The notes under the pieces were generated by a model, which saw only the letters and a list, made by a program, of their open reading frames with translations, searched no databases and was not told the DNA's origin. Below are positions 16,249-25,271 of a DNA stretch of 64,000 nt, piece by piece. Every line of letters starts with the position of its first letter. Within the stretch, counting starts at the first letter, position 1. The translations under genes and the position numbers were made by a program. Source of the stretch: Paenibacillus pabuli NBRC 13638 (lineage in GTDB: Bacteria > Bacillota > Bacilli > Paenibacillales > Paenibacillaceae); assembly GCF_001514495.1 (NCBI RefSeq), contig NZ_BCNM01000004.1, positions 62,001 to 126,000 on the forward strand. Reading direction: 5' to 3'.

Positions 16249-17972
16249 TGAAATTGTTTCGCATGCTGAAGCCGTACCGAATCCCCATTTTCTTCATTTT
16301 GGGTCTGGTGCTGCTGCAGTCACTGGCCGAACTGTACTTGCCAACCCTGATGGCGGATATCGTCAATGACGGTATCGTAAAAGGGGATGTTCCTTACATC
16401 TGGCAGATTGGCGGCTGGATGCTGGTGATCGCCATTGGAGGCACAGCCTGTTCCGTAACAGCCAGTTATCTGTCTTCCCGTACAGCGGGTGGATTTGCCA
16501 AAAAACTGCGCAGCAGAGTGTTCCGCCATGTAGAGAATTTTTCGTTGCAGGAATTCGATAAATTGGGTACAGCTTCGCTGATTACCCGTACAACCAATGA
16601 TATTACGCAGGTTCAGAACGTATTAACGATGATGCTGCGAATGATGGTTATGGCTCCAATGATGTGTATTGGTGGTATCTTTATGGCCGTATCCCAGGAT
16701 GCCAAATTATCGACGATCTTCCTGGTTGTCCTGCCTGTACTGGCTGGGGCCATTGCACTGATTGGGGCGAAGGGTCTGCCATTGTTCAAGCAAATTCAGA
16801 AAAAGCTCGACCGACTCAATTTGGTTTTGCGTGAGCAACTAACAGGGATTCGCGTGGTTCGTTCCTTTAATCGTGGAGAACATGAGCGTGTTCGTTTTAA
16901 TGGAGCTAATACAGATTTGAGAGACGTTTCCATTAAAGTGAATGTGCTCATGGCAACATTAATGCCTGTTATGATGCTGGTGATGAACTTTTCGATGATT
17001 GCCATCCTTTATTTTGGTGGACAGCGGATTGACAGCGGCAATATGGATATTGGTTCACTGATAGCCTTTATTCAATATGCGATGCAGATCATGTTCTCCC
17101 TTATTATGGTCTCCATTATCTTTGTCATGATTCCAAGAGCATCGGCATCAGCAGAGCGGATCAACGAAGTATTGGATATGCATCCGGATCTCAGCAACCC
17201 AGAGCAGCCTCGGAATATGAAATCACTGCAAGGCACGATTGAATTTGATAACGTGACCTTCCGTTATCCGGGTGCAGAGAATGCTGCTTTGTCAGGCATT
17301 TCATTTACGGCACGCCCGGGTGAAACTACAGCCATTATTGGCGGTACAGGCTCTGGGAAATCCACATTACTAAGTCTTATTCCACGTTTCTATGATGTGA
17401 CCGAAGGCACGGTACGGGTGAATGGTACGGATGTGCGTGAGCTTCGGCAGGAAGATTTACGGGCCAAAATCGGATTTGTACCTCAGAAGGCCGTTCTTTT
17501 CACCGGAACAATTGCGGAGAATATCCGCCACGGGAAGGATGACGCCACGATGGAGGAAATTGTGCGAGCTGCTCAAACGGCTCAGGCAGAGAACTTCATT
17601 ACGGAGATGAAAGACGGTTACGACAGCGTCATTGCGCAGGGAGGCAACAACGTATCTGGTGGACAGAAGCAGCGGTTGTCCATTGCACGCGCACTTGTTC
17701 GCCGTCCGGAAGTATATATTTTTGACGACAGCTTCTCGGCTCTCGATTTCAAAACCGATGCGAAGCTTCGTGCTGCCCTGAAGTCTGAAACGACTGAAGC
17801 AGCAGTGCTCATTGTGGCTCAGCGTGTAAGTACGGTGATGGATGCAGATCGCATTCTGGTGATGGATGAGGGACGGATTGTCGGTTCAGGAACACATAGA
17901 GAGCTGCTGGAGCACAATGAAGTGTATCGCGAGATTGTATCCTCCCAGCTGACAGAGGAGGAGATCGCATGA
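16245..17972 (+). CDS. ABC exporter half-transporter with degenerate ATPase residue
   Basis: 575 residues: six membrane segments in the first 300 residues, then an ATPase domain. Walker A is GGTGSGKST, the signature is VSGGQ, and Walker B is FDDS, with D495 in place of the usual catalytic glutamate. Such a half-transporter pairs with a catalytically competent partner to form a heterodimeric exporter with one active site (YfiB/YfiC, BmrCD and TM287/288 are known examples). It is followed by its partner with a 4-bp overlap. It probably exports drugs or lipophilic compounds; the substrate is unknown. Confidence 0.9.
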   Translation: MMKLFRMLKPYRIPIFFILGLVLLQSLAELYLPTLMADIVNDGIVKGDVPYIWQIGGWMLVIAIGGTACSVTASYLSSRTAGGFAKKLRSRVFRHVENFSLQEFDKLGTASLITRTTNDITQVQNVLTMMLRMMVMAPMMCIGGIFMAVSQDAKLSTIFLVVLPVLAGAIALIGAKGLPLFKQIQKKLDRLNLVLREQLTGIRVVRSFNRGEHERVRFNGANTDLRDVSIKVNVLMATLMPVMMLVMNFSMIAILYFGGQRIDSGNMDIGSLIAFIQYAMQIMFSLIMVSIIFVMIPRASASAERINEVLDMHPDLSNPEQPRNMKSLQGTIEFDNVTFRYPGAENAALSGISFTARPGETTAIIGGTGSGKSTLLSLIPRFYDVTEGTVRVNGTDVRELRQEDLRAKIGFVPQKAVLFTGTIAENIRHGKDDATMEEIVRAAQTAQAENFITEMKDGYDSVIAQGGNNVSGGQKQRLSIARALVRRPEVYIFDDSFSALDFKTDAKLRAALKSETTEAAVLIVAQRVSTVMDADRILVMDEGRIVGSGTHRELLEHNEVYREIVSSQLTEEEIA

Positions 17973-19849
17973 GTGAACGTACAGAACGCAAGTCATCTCG
18001 TCCCCCTGGCGGGCCGGGTCATCCCGGAGGCGGAATGGGCATGCGGCCTCCCGTGGAGAAAGCAAAAGATTTCAAAGGTACATTGCGGCGCTTGATGCGT
18101 TATCTTCAGCCTCACAGCTATCGTTTGCTGGGTGTGCTGGTGGCTGCAATTCTAAGTACCGTATTCAGCATCATCAGTCCGAAGGTTATGGCGGAAGGTA
18201 CAGATATTCTCAGTAAAGGCGCTATTGCCATCCTTCAGGGAGTACAGGGTGCCGGGATTGATTTTCCTGCCTTGATGAAAGTATTGTATCTGCTTGTGGG
18301 ACTCTATCTGTTCAGTGCAGCTTTCATGTACATTCAGCAATATCTGATGGCTGGTGTAGCTCAGCGAGTGGTGTATGACATGCGTGAGCAGATCAGCGCC
18401 AAGGTGGGTCGTCTGCCACTGAAATATTTTGATTCCCGTACTCACGGGGAAACACTAAGCCGGGCGACAAACGATGTGGACAACATCAGTAATACCCTCC
18501 AGCAAAGTTTGGCGCAGTTTATTACGTCTGTGGTCACCATTGTCGGAGTAATCATCATGATGCTGACCATTAGTCCATGGATGACGCTCATCACCATTTT
18601 GACGCTGCCATTAAGTGTAATTGTGGTGATGCTGGTGGCATCCCGTTCTCAGAAACACTTTGCAGGCCAGCAGAAATCTCTTGGTGAATTGAACGGGCAT
18701 GTCGAGGAAATGTACACTGGACACAAGGTGGTCAAAGCCTTCGGACGGGAAGAGCATTCGGTAGAGCAGTTCGAAAAAGTCAACGAAGAACTGTATGAAT
18801 CCGGCTGGAAAGCCCAGTTTATCTCGGGTATTATCATGCCGCTGATGACGTTTGTAGGTAACCTCGGTTATGTGCTGATCTGTGTGGTCGGCGGGATCTT
18901 TGTTACGCGTGGTGCCATCTCCATCGGGGATATCCTTGCATTCACACAGTACTCCCGTCAGTTCACTCAGCCGATCAACCAGATTGCCAACATTTCGAAT
19001 ATTATTCAGTCCACCATCGCTTCGGCGGAGCGGGTATTCGAATTGCTGGATGAAGAGGAAGAAGTTCCGGAATCTTCGAAACCGGTACAATTGCAGCAGC
19101 CGCAGGGTGCGGTTGCATTCCGTGGTGTGAATTTTGGATATAAAGCGGATGAGTTACTCATTCAAAATATGAATATTGATGTAAAACCGGGACAGACGGT
19201 AGCCATTGTCGGGCCGACTGGAGCGGGGAAAACAACGTTGATCAACCTCCTGATGCGTTTCTACGAAATTCAGGACGGCAAAATTACGATTGACGGCGTT
19301 AATATCGTGGACATGGAACGCGGCAAGCTGCGCAGCCTGTTTGGGATGGTGCTTCAGGACACATGGCTGTTCAACGGAACGATCCGTGACAACATTGCCT
19401 ATGGCCGGGAAGGGGCGACGGAAGCGGAAGTCATCAAGGCGGCCGATGCGGCCCATGCCGATCACTTCATTCGTACCTTGCCTGATGGATATGACACGGT
19501 GCTGAATGAAGAAGCATCGAACATTTCCCAGGGTCAGAAGCAATTGCTGACCATCGCAAGAGCGATTCTGGCGAATCCGGCTATTCTGATTCTCGATGAG
19601 GCAACGAGCAGTGTTGATACACGGACCGAAGTGTTCATCCAGAAAGCGATGAATGATCTGATGAAGGATCGTACCAGCTTTGTCATTGCCCACAGATTGT
19701 CCACCATTCGCGGAGCCGACCTGATTCTTGTCATGGATCATGGTAACGTGATTGAGCAGGGTAATCATGAGGAACTGATGGCGAAACAAGGCTTCTATGC
19801 TGATCTGTACAACAGTCAGTTCACGGAGCAACAGCCGCAGGCGATTTAA
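17969..19849 (+). CDS. ABC exporter half-transporter, catalytic partner
   Basis: 626 residues. A Pro/Gly-rich cytoplasmic N-terminal extension of about 30 residues (RPPGGPGHPGGGMGMRPP) precedes six membrane segments and an ATPase domain. Walker A is GPTGAGKTT; Walker B LILDEA carries the catalytic E544; the signature is ISQGQ rather than LSGGQ. Together with the preceding protein this gives one complete ATP site (VSGGQ of the first plus E544 of this one) and one degenerate site. Last gene of the MarR operon, followed by a strong terminator. Confidence 0.92.
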   Translation: MSERTERKSSRPPGGPGHPGGGMGMRPPVEKAKDFKGTLRRLMRYLQPHSYRLLGVLVAAILSTVFSIISPKVMAEGTDILSKGAIAILQGVQGAGIDFPALMKVLYLLVGLYLFSAAFMYIQQYLMAGVAQRVVYDMREQISAKVGRLPLKYFDSRTHGETLSRATNDVDNISNTLQQSLAQFITSVVTIVGVIIMMLTISPWMTLITILTLPLSVIVVMLVASRSQKHFAGQQKSLGELNGHVEEMYTGHKVVKAFGREEHSVEQFEKVNEELYESGWKAQFISGIIMPLMTFVGNLGYVLICVVGGIFVTRGAISIGDILAFTQYSRQFTQPINQIANISNIIQSTIASAERVFELLDEEEEVPESSKPVQLQQPQGAVAFRGVNFGYKADELLIQNMNIDVKPGQTVAIVGPTGAGKTTLINLLMRFYEIQDGKITIDGVNIVDMERGKLRSLFGMVLQDTWLFNGTIRDNIAYGREGATEAEVIKAADAAHADHFIRTLPDGYDTVLNEEASNISQGQKQLLTIARAILANPAILILDEATSSVDTRTEVFIQKAMNDLMKDRTSFVIAHRLSTIRGADLILVMDHGNVIEQGNHEELMAKQGFYADLYNSQFTEQQPQAI

Positions 19850-19871
19850 ATAAAGCTGATGATAAAATTAT

Positions 19872-19910
19872 AAAACAGCCGGGACTCCTGAGGGAGTGCC
19901 CGGCTGTTTA
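19872..19910 (+). terminator. Terminator of the MarR-ABC operon
   Basis: AAACAGCCGGG and CCCGGCTGTTT form a strong stem with further pairing of ACTCC/GGAGT inside. It is followed by TTATGTT. Confidence 0.7.
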
Positions 19911-20030
19911 TGTTGGTGCAAGGTAAGGTGTCTTCCATTGCTAGCGAATCGAGGACACTTTATATCGGGAATCGAGTGGATTGCCATACTTAACGAACTG
20001 GAGACAAGCCTCGGAAGAACGACATTCTGA

Positions 20031-20630
20031 TTATGATCGATCGTCAGATTCCTTCGCAGCTGCATCTGAGGTGTCGCTGGATGGCGTCTTCACTTCCAGC
20101 TTCCCATCTTCATGTTCATTTGCCTCCTCAAGCGCAGAAGGTGCTGGCTCACCCGGTATTAACTCACGCTGCTCGATCATGCGTTTCACGACCTCATAAC
20201 AATCCTCGACATGTTTGTTGCCGACATAACGCATGGCTGTGAAGCTGAGTGCGGCAGCCAGCCCCTGACCTGCAAAAGGGACAAATTTGGCGACTGATTT
20301 GGTAGCTACGCGTACTCCGACCCTTTTCAGCACCTGTACCACCAGCTCTTTGGTCACCATACGTCCGATCACTTTACTTCCGATCGACATAACGAAACCA
20401 TAAATCATGGATTTGGTCTCAGGGTCCATACCATCGAGCTGCTTTTGTGATAATCCGAATTTATTATTAATGGCAGGCAATAGCTGCATGAGCATCCCCA
20501 CATCGGCCAGTACATCAGTACCTGGAAGAGGAACGAGGGTTGAACCGGCGGAAGCGGTGGCTCTCTTTTTGACCATGGTACGGCATTCCTTGCGAACTTG
20601 CTCCAATTGCTCCAACGTTGATGGAATCAT
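20031..20630 (-). CDS. DUF697-like putative membrane-associated protein
   Basis: 199 residues. The middle carries a PLPGTDVLADVGMLMQLLP block and a second apolar segment (FVPFAGQGLAAALSFTAMRYV), similar to the DUF697 domain found with bacterial GTPases; no GTPase is encoded here. The C-terminal 40 residues are acidic and Ser/Asp-rich and look disordered. ATG at 20630 has GGAGGG seven bases upstream; an ATG five codons earlier overlaps that site. It is divergent from the serpin gene, sharing a 199-bp region with a 15-bp palindrome. Confidence 0.6.
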   Translation of the reverse strand: MIPSTLEQLEQVRKECRTMVKKRATASAGSTLVPLPGTDVLADVGMLMQLLPAINNKFGLSQKQLDGMDPETKSMIYGFVMSIGSKVIGRMVTKELVVQVLKRVGVRVATKSVAKFVPFAGQGLAAALSFTAMRYVGNKHVEDCYEVVKRMIEQRELIPGEPAPSALEEANEHEDGKLEVKTPSSDTSDAAAKESDDRS

Positions 20631-20692
20631 AGGGAATCCCTCCATTCGTATATGGTATAGATATAACCGTTTTGACTCAATTTGAATGGTGT

Positions 20693-20707
20693 TTTCTACA
20701 GTAGAAA
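20693..20707. promoter_or_regulatory. 15-bp palindrome in a divergent promoter region
   Basis: TTTCTAC-A-GTAGAAA is a perfect 7-1-7 palindrome midway between two divergent genes. A second, shorter palindrome ATAACGGTTAT lies at 20790-20800. Both are operator candidates; the binding protein is unknown. Confidence 0.45.
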
Positions 20708-20829
20708 TTAGTGACCTTGGTATATAAGTGTAAAGTAACCTTTTTTCTCAACCGTACGTCTAGTAAAAAAAGGAAATCAGTGAATTGCTATAACGGTTAT
20801 CTGAATATTACGGATGAGGGGGGATTACG

Positions 20830-22131
20830 ATGCATGCACGGTTAGGAGTATTACTGTTATTATGCTGTATAAGTGGGATTATCATGACGAGCTGTTCTGC
20901 AAAGGGGGACCCAAACAAGATGAATTCCAATTCGAATCAGGAGCTATCCAAGGAAGAACGAAATACGGCTCTGAACGAGATCGAACCCAAAAGAATCCAA
21001 GCGATGAACGCTATGGGGCTGCATATCCTTCAACAGATGGGTGCAAAAGAGAAGGCTGACGGGAGTAATCTGTTGATCTCACCTTACAGCATTGCAGCGG
21101 CGATTGGCATGGCATATAACGGCAGCGTGGGTGAGACCAGGCGGGAGATGGCAGAAGTCATGGGCTGGTCGGGGCTAGAAATGGACCAAGTGAATGCTTC
21201 TCAAGCGGCTTTGCAGCAGTTGTTGACCCATCCGGGAAAAGGCATTGAGATCGGTATAGCGAACTCCATGTGGACGAAGGAAGGAATTCCGGTAGAGGAA
21301 AATTACCAAACAACCATACAGCAAACTTATGAAGCTGAGATCAGGACACTCAATGGACAACCAGCACAAGCCAAGGAAGAGATCAATCAATGGGTGAAGC
21401 AGCACACCGAAGGCATGATTCCAAACTTGATGCAGGAACCGCCTGAAAAGGAGGCCCTAATGATTCTGGTGAATGCTATTGCATTTGATGGAAACTGGAT
21501 GGATGAGTTTGATCCGGAGTACACGACGGACGAAGAGTTCAAGCTGGTAAATGGAAAGGACCTCTCTGTGCGGATGATGCATCAGACGAAGCAGTTCCAA
21601 TACTCGGGGAATGAGGACTGGCAGGCGGTTAGGCTGCCTTATGGAGAGGGCCAGATGCATCTGCTTGTCGTTTTGCCGCGAGAGGGGCGTACGCTGGATG
21701 AGATTCAGCAGCAGCTGCTGGATGACCCTGAACGGCTGGATACCGGTTCTGAATACAGGTTGGTGGAGCTGTCCTTGCCGCGTTTTCGTGCGGAGTATGG
21801 CATGAACCTGAAAGAGGTATTACAACGGCTGGGTATGGAAATGGCTTTTGACCCTTATGCCGCCAATTTCACGGGAATGATTTCTCGGGGCCCGAACTTG
21901 CAAGCATATATTGGTCAGATACTTCATCGTGCGGTGATGGAAGTGAGCGAGCAAGGGACTGTAGCCGCAGCTTCAACAATGGTGGGAATGGAGGCCGGAA
22001 GTGCTCCGCCAACGGATCCGGTGATGATGGATGTGAACCGTCCATTTATGGTCGCTGTGGTGGATAAATCCACTGGAGCATGGTTATTTGCCGGGAACAT
22101 AAATCAACCCGAAGAGATTGCTTCCCGGTAG
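20830..22131 (+). CDS. Lipoprotein serpin (serine protease inhibitor)
   Basis: 433 residues. A hydrophobic N-terminus ends in IIMTSC, a plausible lipobox at Cys22, so the protein is probably tethered outside the membrane. The rest is a complete serpin: NLLISPYSIAAAIGMAYNGS near 80, a NAIAFDGNW block, and the signature RPFMVAVVDKSTGAWLFAGNI at the end. The reactive loop begins EVSEQGTVAAAST (about 371-383); its Gly-Thr followed by small residues is the hinge of inhibitory serpins. The target is inferred to be a secreted or host/competitor protease. RBS AGGGGGGATTACG precedes ATG. Monocistronic. Confidence 0.9.
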   Translation: MHARLGVLLLLCCISGIIMTSCSAKGDPNKMNSNSNQELSKEERNTALNEIEPKRIQAMNAMGLHILQQMGAKEKADGSNLLISPYSIAAAIGMAYNGSVGETRREMAEVMGWSGLEMDQVNASQAALQQLLTHPGKGIEIGIANSMWTKEGIPVEENYQTTIQQTYEAEIRTLNGQPAQAKEEINQWVKQHTEGMIPNLMQEPPEKEALMILVNAIAFDGNWMDEFDPEYTTDEEFKLVNGKDLSVRMMHQTKQFQYSGNEDWQAVRLPYGEGQMHLLVVLPREGRTLDEIQQQLLDDPERLDTGSEYRLVELSLPRFRAEYGMNLKEVLQRLGMEMAFDPYAANFTGMISRGPNLQAYIGQILHRAVMEVSEQGTVAAASTMVGMEAGSAPPTDPVMMDVNRPFMVAVVDKSTGAWLFAGNINQPEEIASR

Positions 22132-22227
22132 CACGTGGTCTTCGTTATCCAAGTTTGCTGACAATCATGGGGAATTAAAAGAAAACACCCGCCCAGCTGT
22201 TGGTACTGGCGGGTCAAATGACATTTC

Positions 22228-22262
22228 TAACCGTGGATGGATGTTGATCCGCGGTTTTTTTG
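22228..22262 (+). terminator. Terminator after the serpin gene
   Basis: AACCGTGGAT and ATCCGCGGTT pair, followed by six T. A further GC-rich inverted repeat (ACCCGCC/GGCGGGT) lies just upstream near 22188-22215. Confidence 0.75.
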
Positions 22263-22282
22263 AACAGGTAATGGACTATTCG

Positions 22283-22882
22283 TTAGCTCTCTACGGATTG
22301 ATTGCTAGCATTGCTGACGTGCAGCTCTCGAAATTCATTCTCCAGCATGCTCATCTGGATGGCATCGTGATATTGATGATTGTAATACAAGGCATCTCGT
22401 CGTACACCTTCGCGGAGAAATCCGAGCTTCTCATACGTACGAATGGCTCGCTCGTTGAAGGCATACACTTCTAGTTCAATTCGGTGCAGGTTACAGATGC
22501 CGAAGCCGTAGTCCAGCATAAGCAGCAATGCCTCACTGCCATAGCCTTTGCCTTGATGCTCGGCTTGATCAATGGCGATCCGAATGTGCGCACTGCGATT
22601 CTTGGTATGCATGTCCATTAGGGCGATATCTCCGATGATCTGGTCGTTCTCCTGCAAGGCAATCAGCAGCATCAAGCGTGAGTCATCTTGGGCAGCATTT
22701 TCAATATAGCGTTCTACCTGTGTACGGGTGAAGCTGTTCTGTGTTCCGGTGAGTCTGCGCATCTCGGCGTCAAACAATCCGGGGAAATAGGTATTCACGT
22801 CAGTCGATTCAAATGGACGCAAATAGATGCGTTTCGTCTCCAACAGACGGGGGATTCGTGGGGTTGGTGTGGATTGGTACAT
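22283..22882 (-). CDS. GNAT family N-acetyltransferase (RimJ/RimL type)
   Basis: 199 residues. RIYLRPFESTDV at the N-terminus, IGDIALMDMHTKNRSAHIRIAID, the acetyl-CoA loop QGKGYGSEALLLMLDYGF and LEVYAFNERAIRTYEKLGFLREG define the RimJ/RimL-like GNAT branch. It acetylates an amine on a protein, antibiotic or small molecule; the substrate is not evident. AGGAGG precedes the ATG. Divergent from a MocR-type regulator gene across an 8-bp-arm inverted repeat, so it is the likely regulatory target. Confidence 0.85.
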   Translation of the reverse strand: MYQSTPTPRIPRLLETKRIYLRPFESTDVNTYFPGLFDAEMRRLTGTQNSFTRTQVERYIENAAQDDSRLMLLIALQENDQIIGDIALMDMHTKNRSAHIRIAIDQAEHQGKGYGSEALLLMLDYGFGICNLHRIELEVYAFNERAIRTYEKLGFLREGVRRDALYYNHQYHDAIQMSMLENEFRELHVSNASNQSVES

Positions 22883-22932
22883 GATTATTCCTCCTGTAGG
22901 TTCAAATCGTGATGTCCTGAGTATATCTGAAT

Positions 22933-22956
22933 ACTGTATACTTCCAAATATACAGT
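22933..22956. promoter_or_regulatory. Inverted repeat between GNAT and MocR genes
   Basis: ACTGTATA and TATACAGT are perfect 8-bp arms separated by 8 bp, in the 110-bp divergent region. This is a good candidate operator for the MocR/GntR-type protein. Confidence 0.55.
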
Positions 22957-22992
22957 TTGGTCAAATTCAACAGGACAGATGAGGTGTAAGGC

Positions 22993-24474
22993 ATGAATCA
23001 ATTGCCGAAACTGGAGGAAAACGATCATATCCCCATCTATGTTCAGCTATCGGATCACATCAAAAAGGAAATCATTCAGAGGGAGCTGGCGGAGCACAGC
23101 AAATTGCCTTCTGTACGCAAGCTAGCCGAGATGCTGGGCATAAGTACAACTCCCGTAGAATGGGCATACCAACAATTGATTGCCGAAGGTTATGTATATA
23201 GTCAGCCTCGTAGAGGCTATCGGGTACGTCCCATGATGGATCGTTATAGTAAAATTCAAATTCCAATTCCAATGAGAACTGGGCATGAGAATATGGTCAT
23301 TCATGAACAACACCCCCATAATCAATCGAAAATAGAGCGAAATGCGATTCGTCCAACAAGGGTGGTCGAATTTGATTTTCACATGTCACGCAATGACTTC
23401 AGCCTGTTTCCGCTCGGCAAGTGGCAGCAATATGCGAATCGTATCTGGCGCGAAGAGGCAGAGGGATTATTGTTCTACGGAGATCCGCAGGGCGAGTGGG
23501 GGCTCCGATGTGAGATTGCTCATTATCTTGGACAGTTCAGGGGTGTGAACTGTTCTCCAGAGCAGGTTGTCGTAGGTGCAGAGCAGCACTTGTTGATGTC
23601 TTTGCTTGTGCAGACGCTGCTTCACATAGATGGACTGCAATCCATCGCAGTAGAGAATCCTGGCTATCGGCTGCTGCCGGGCACATTCCGGAATTATGGT
23701 TATCCGATTGTGCCCATCCCTCTAGATGATGAAGGATTAGATATATTAGAGCTGAATCGAATGGGAGTAAAACTAGTAGGGGTCTCACCCTCGCACCAAT
23801 TTCCGCTGGGCACGACGATGCCCATTGCGAGAAGAATGGCTTTGCTGGACTGGGCGGAACGAATGGGGGCCTACATCATAGAGGATGATTATGACGGCGA
23901 ATTTCGATATCATGGACGGCCTATTCCTTCCATGCAGGGTTTGCGTGAGGGCAGCAGGGTAATTTATATGGGTGGATTCTCCCAAGTTCTCGCGCCTGCG
24001 CTGTGTATTCATTATATGGTACTTCCCAAGGAGCTGATGGGTTCCTTTAGGGAGATGTATAAGACGATCCTCTTTGAACAGTCCGCCTCCCGTCTTCATC
24101 AGCGTACATTGGAAATGTTTATGCACGAGGGAGAATTGGGTAAACACATCCGGAAAGTGCGGAACGTTTATAAGCGCAAACATGACTTGATCATTCAGGC
24201 GATTCGACAGTATTTCGGAGAAAAGGTTGAGATAATTGGTCAGAACGCCGGATTTCACCTGGTGCTCAGAATGGTTTCAACACAAACAGCCGCAGAGCTG
24301 GTGGCTGCGGCGTTAAGCGCTGGTATACAGATTAGCTCAGCAGAATATTTATGGACGGACGGGAGTGGACCAGCAGACGGTAAAAGGGAATTCATTATAG
24401 GGTTTGCTGGTATGGAGTCGGAACGTATTGGGCCGGGTATCGCTGCATTGGCAAAGGCCTGGAGAGATCTTTAA
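22993..24474 (+). CDS. MocR/PdxR-type regulator lacking the PLP lysine
   Basis: 493 residues. An N-terminal GntR winged helix (about 8-75: KLPSVRKLAEMLGISTTPVEWAYQ) is joined by a linker to a fold-type-I aminotransferase-like domain (about 110-490). The conserved IIEDDYDGEFRY motif is present. The region that normally reads FSK at the Schiff-base lysine reads FSQ (Q331), and the arginine of the usual PALRxGY block is a cysteine (PALCIHY). The protein therefore cannot form the usual internal aldimine with pyridoxal phosphate and may bind another effector. Its 3' end overlaps a convergent TetR gene by 4 bp. Confidence 0.85.
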   Translation: MNQLPKLEENDHIPIYVQLSDHIKKEIIQRELAEHSKLPSVRKLAEMLGISTTPVEWAYQQLIAEGYVYSQPRRGYRVRPMMDRYSKIQIPIPMRTGHENMVIHEQHPHNQSKIERNAIRPTRVVEFDFHMSRNDFSLFPLGKWQQYANRIWREEAEGLLFYGDPQGEWGLRCEIAHYLGQFRGVNCSPEQVVVGAEQHLLMSLLVQTLLHIDGLQSIAVENPGYRLLPGTFRNYGYPIVPIPLDDEGLDILELNRMGVKLVGVSPSHQFPLGTTMPIARRMALLDWAERMGAYIIEDDYDGEFRYHGRPIPSMQGLREGSRVIYMGGFSQVLAPALCIHYMVLPKELMGSFREMYKTILFEQSASRLHQRTLEMFMHEGELGKHIRKVRNVYKRKHDLIIQAIRQYFGEKVEIIGQNAGFHLVLRMVSTQTAAELVAAALSAGIQISSAEYLWTDGSGPADGKREFIIGFAGMESERIGPGIAALAKAWRDL

Positions 24475-25094
24475 GCCTTGTGAACTGCCCCATCCAGAAA
24501 CAGCGCCACCAGCTCCCGTGCCAGGTCGGCAATCGTTGCATGCATGTTGCGTACATCTTCACGGTTCGCGAGCATCAGCAGAGACGTAAACGCATGGGCA
24601 AGCAGCATGGGACTGGCGGGTCGCAAATAACCGTTATCCATCTCCCGCTGGAAGTGAGTGGCAAGGACTTCATAGATGCGGATCTCGGCTTCCCGGATCT
24701 GGGAGAGCTGGTCAGGATTAAGATGCTTCTCCGCTTCACGCATCATCGTCTCGGTTTCGATATGTGAATGTTGCATCTTCGCTTCCGCAACCTTGATCAG
24801 CCGCTCTTGCAGCGTACCTGGTTCATCCAGGCGAAGGGCAGTCTGCTGCATGCCCATCGCCATCATGTGGGTGATGGCAACGGTGAACAGCTCGGGTTTG
24901 CTGGAAAAATGATAATAGACCGACGCTTTGGTCACCCCGCATAGCGAGGCAATTTGCTGGAGGGAGACGGGCTCGTATCCATATTCCATAAAAAGCCGTG
25001 AGGCGGTCATTAGTATTTTGGACTGGGCTGATGCCTGATCAGCACCGGCTTTAGGTCTGCCCGGGGAGCGGGGCGGATTTGTCTTTTTGCTCAT
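24471..25094 (-). CDS. TetR-family transcriptional regulator
   Basis: 207 residues. The N-terminal HTH is typical: ILMTASRLFMEYGYEPVSLQQIASLCGVTKASVYYHF. The first 20 residues are basic and Pro-rich. The rest is an alpha-helical ligand domain. Divergent from a large MMPL transporter gene, which it probably represses. A perfect inverted repeat, TTGTGAA-N6-TTCACAA, lies 31 bp upstream of its start. Confidence 0.9.
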   Translation of the reverse strand: MSKKTNPPRSPGRPKAGADQASAQSKILMTASRLFMEYGYEPVSLQQIASLCGVTKASVYYHFSSKPELFTVAITHMMAMGMQQTALRLDEPGTLQERLIKVAEAKMQHSHIETETMMREAEKHLNPDQLSQIREAEIRIYEVLATHFQREMDNGYLRPASPMLLAHAFTSLLMLANREDVRNMHATIADLARELVALFLDGAVHKA

Positions 25095-25124
25095 GGTTGT
25101 CTACCTCTTTACTTGTCATGTTGG

Positions 25125-25144
25125 TTGTGAAAAAGTGTTCACAA
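25125..25144. promoter_or_regulatory. Candidate TetR operator
   Basis: TTGTGAA and TTCACAA are perfect 7-bp arms with a 6-bp spacer, in the region between the divergent tetR and mmpl genes. A 9-bp direct repeat ATAATTAAC (25158-25166 and 25179-25187) is spaced by exactly 21 bp, two helical turns. Confidence 0.5.
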
Positions 25145-25271
25145 AATTAGGGATTGCATAATTAACCTTCCGGTATATATAATTAACTCAATTATACTAT
25201 GACCCGTGGTTCATTTCTACACTATCACATAAATACGGCTTCATAGAACCAAAATAGGGAGATGAAAGATC

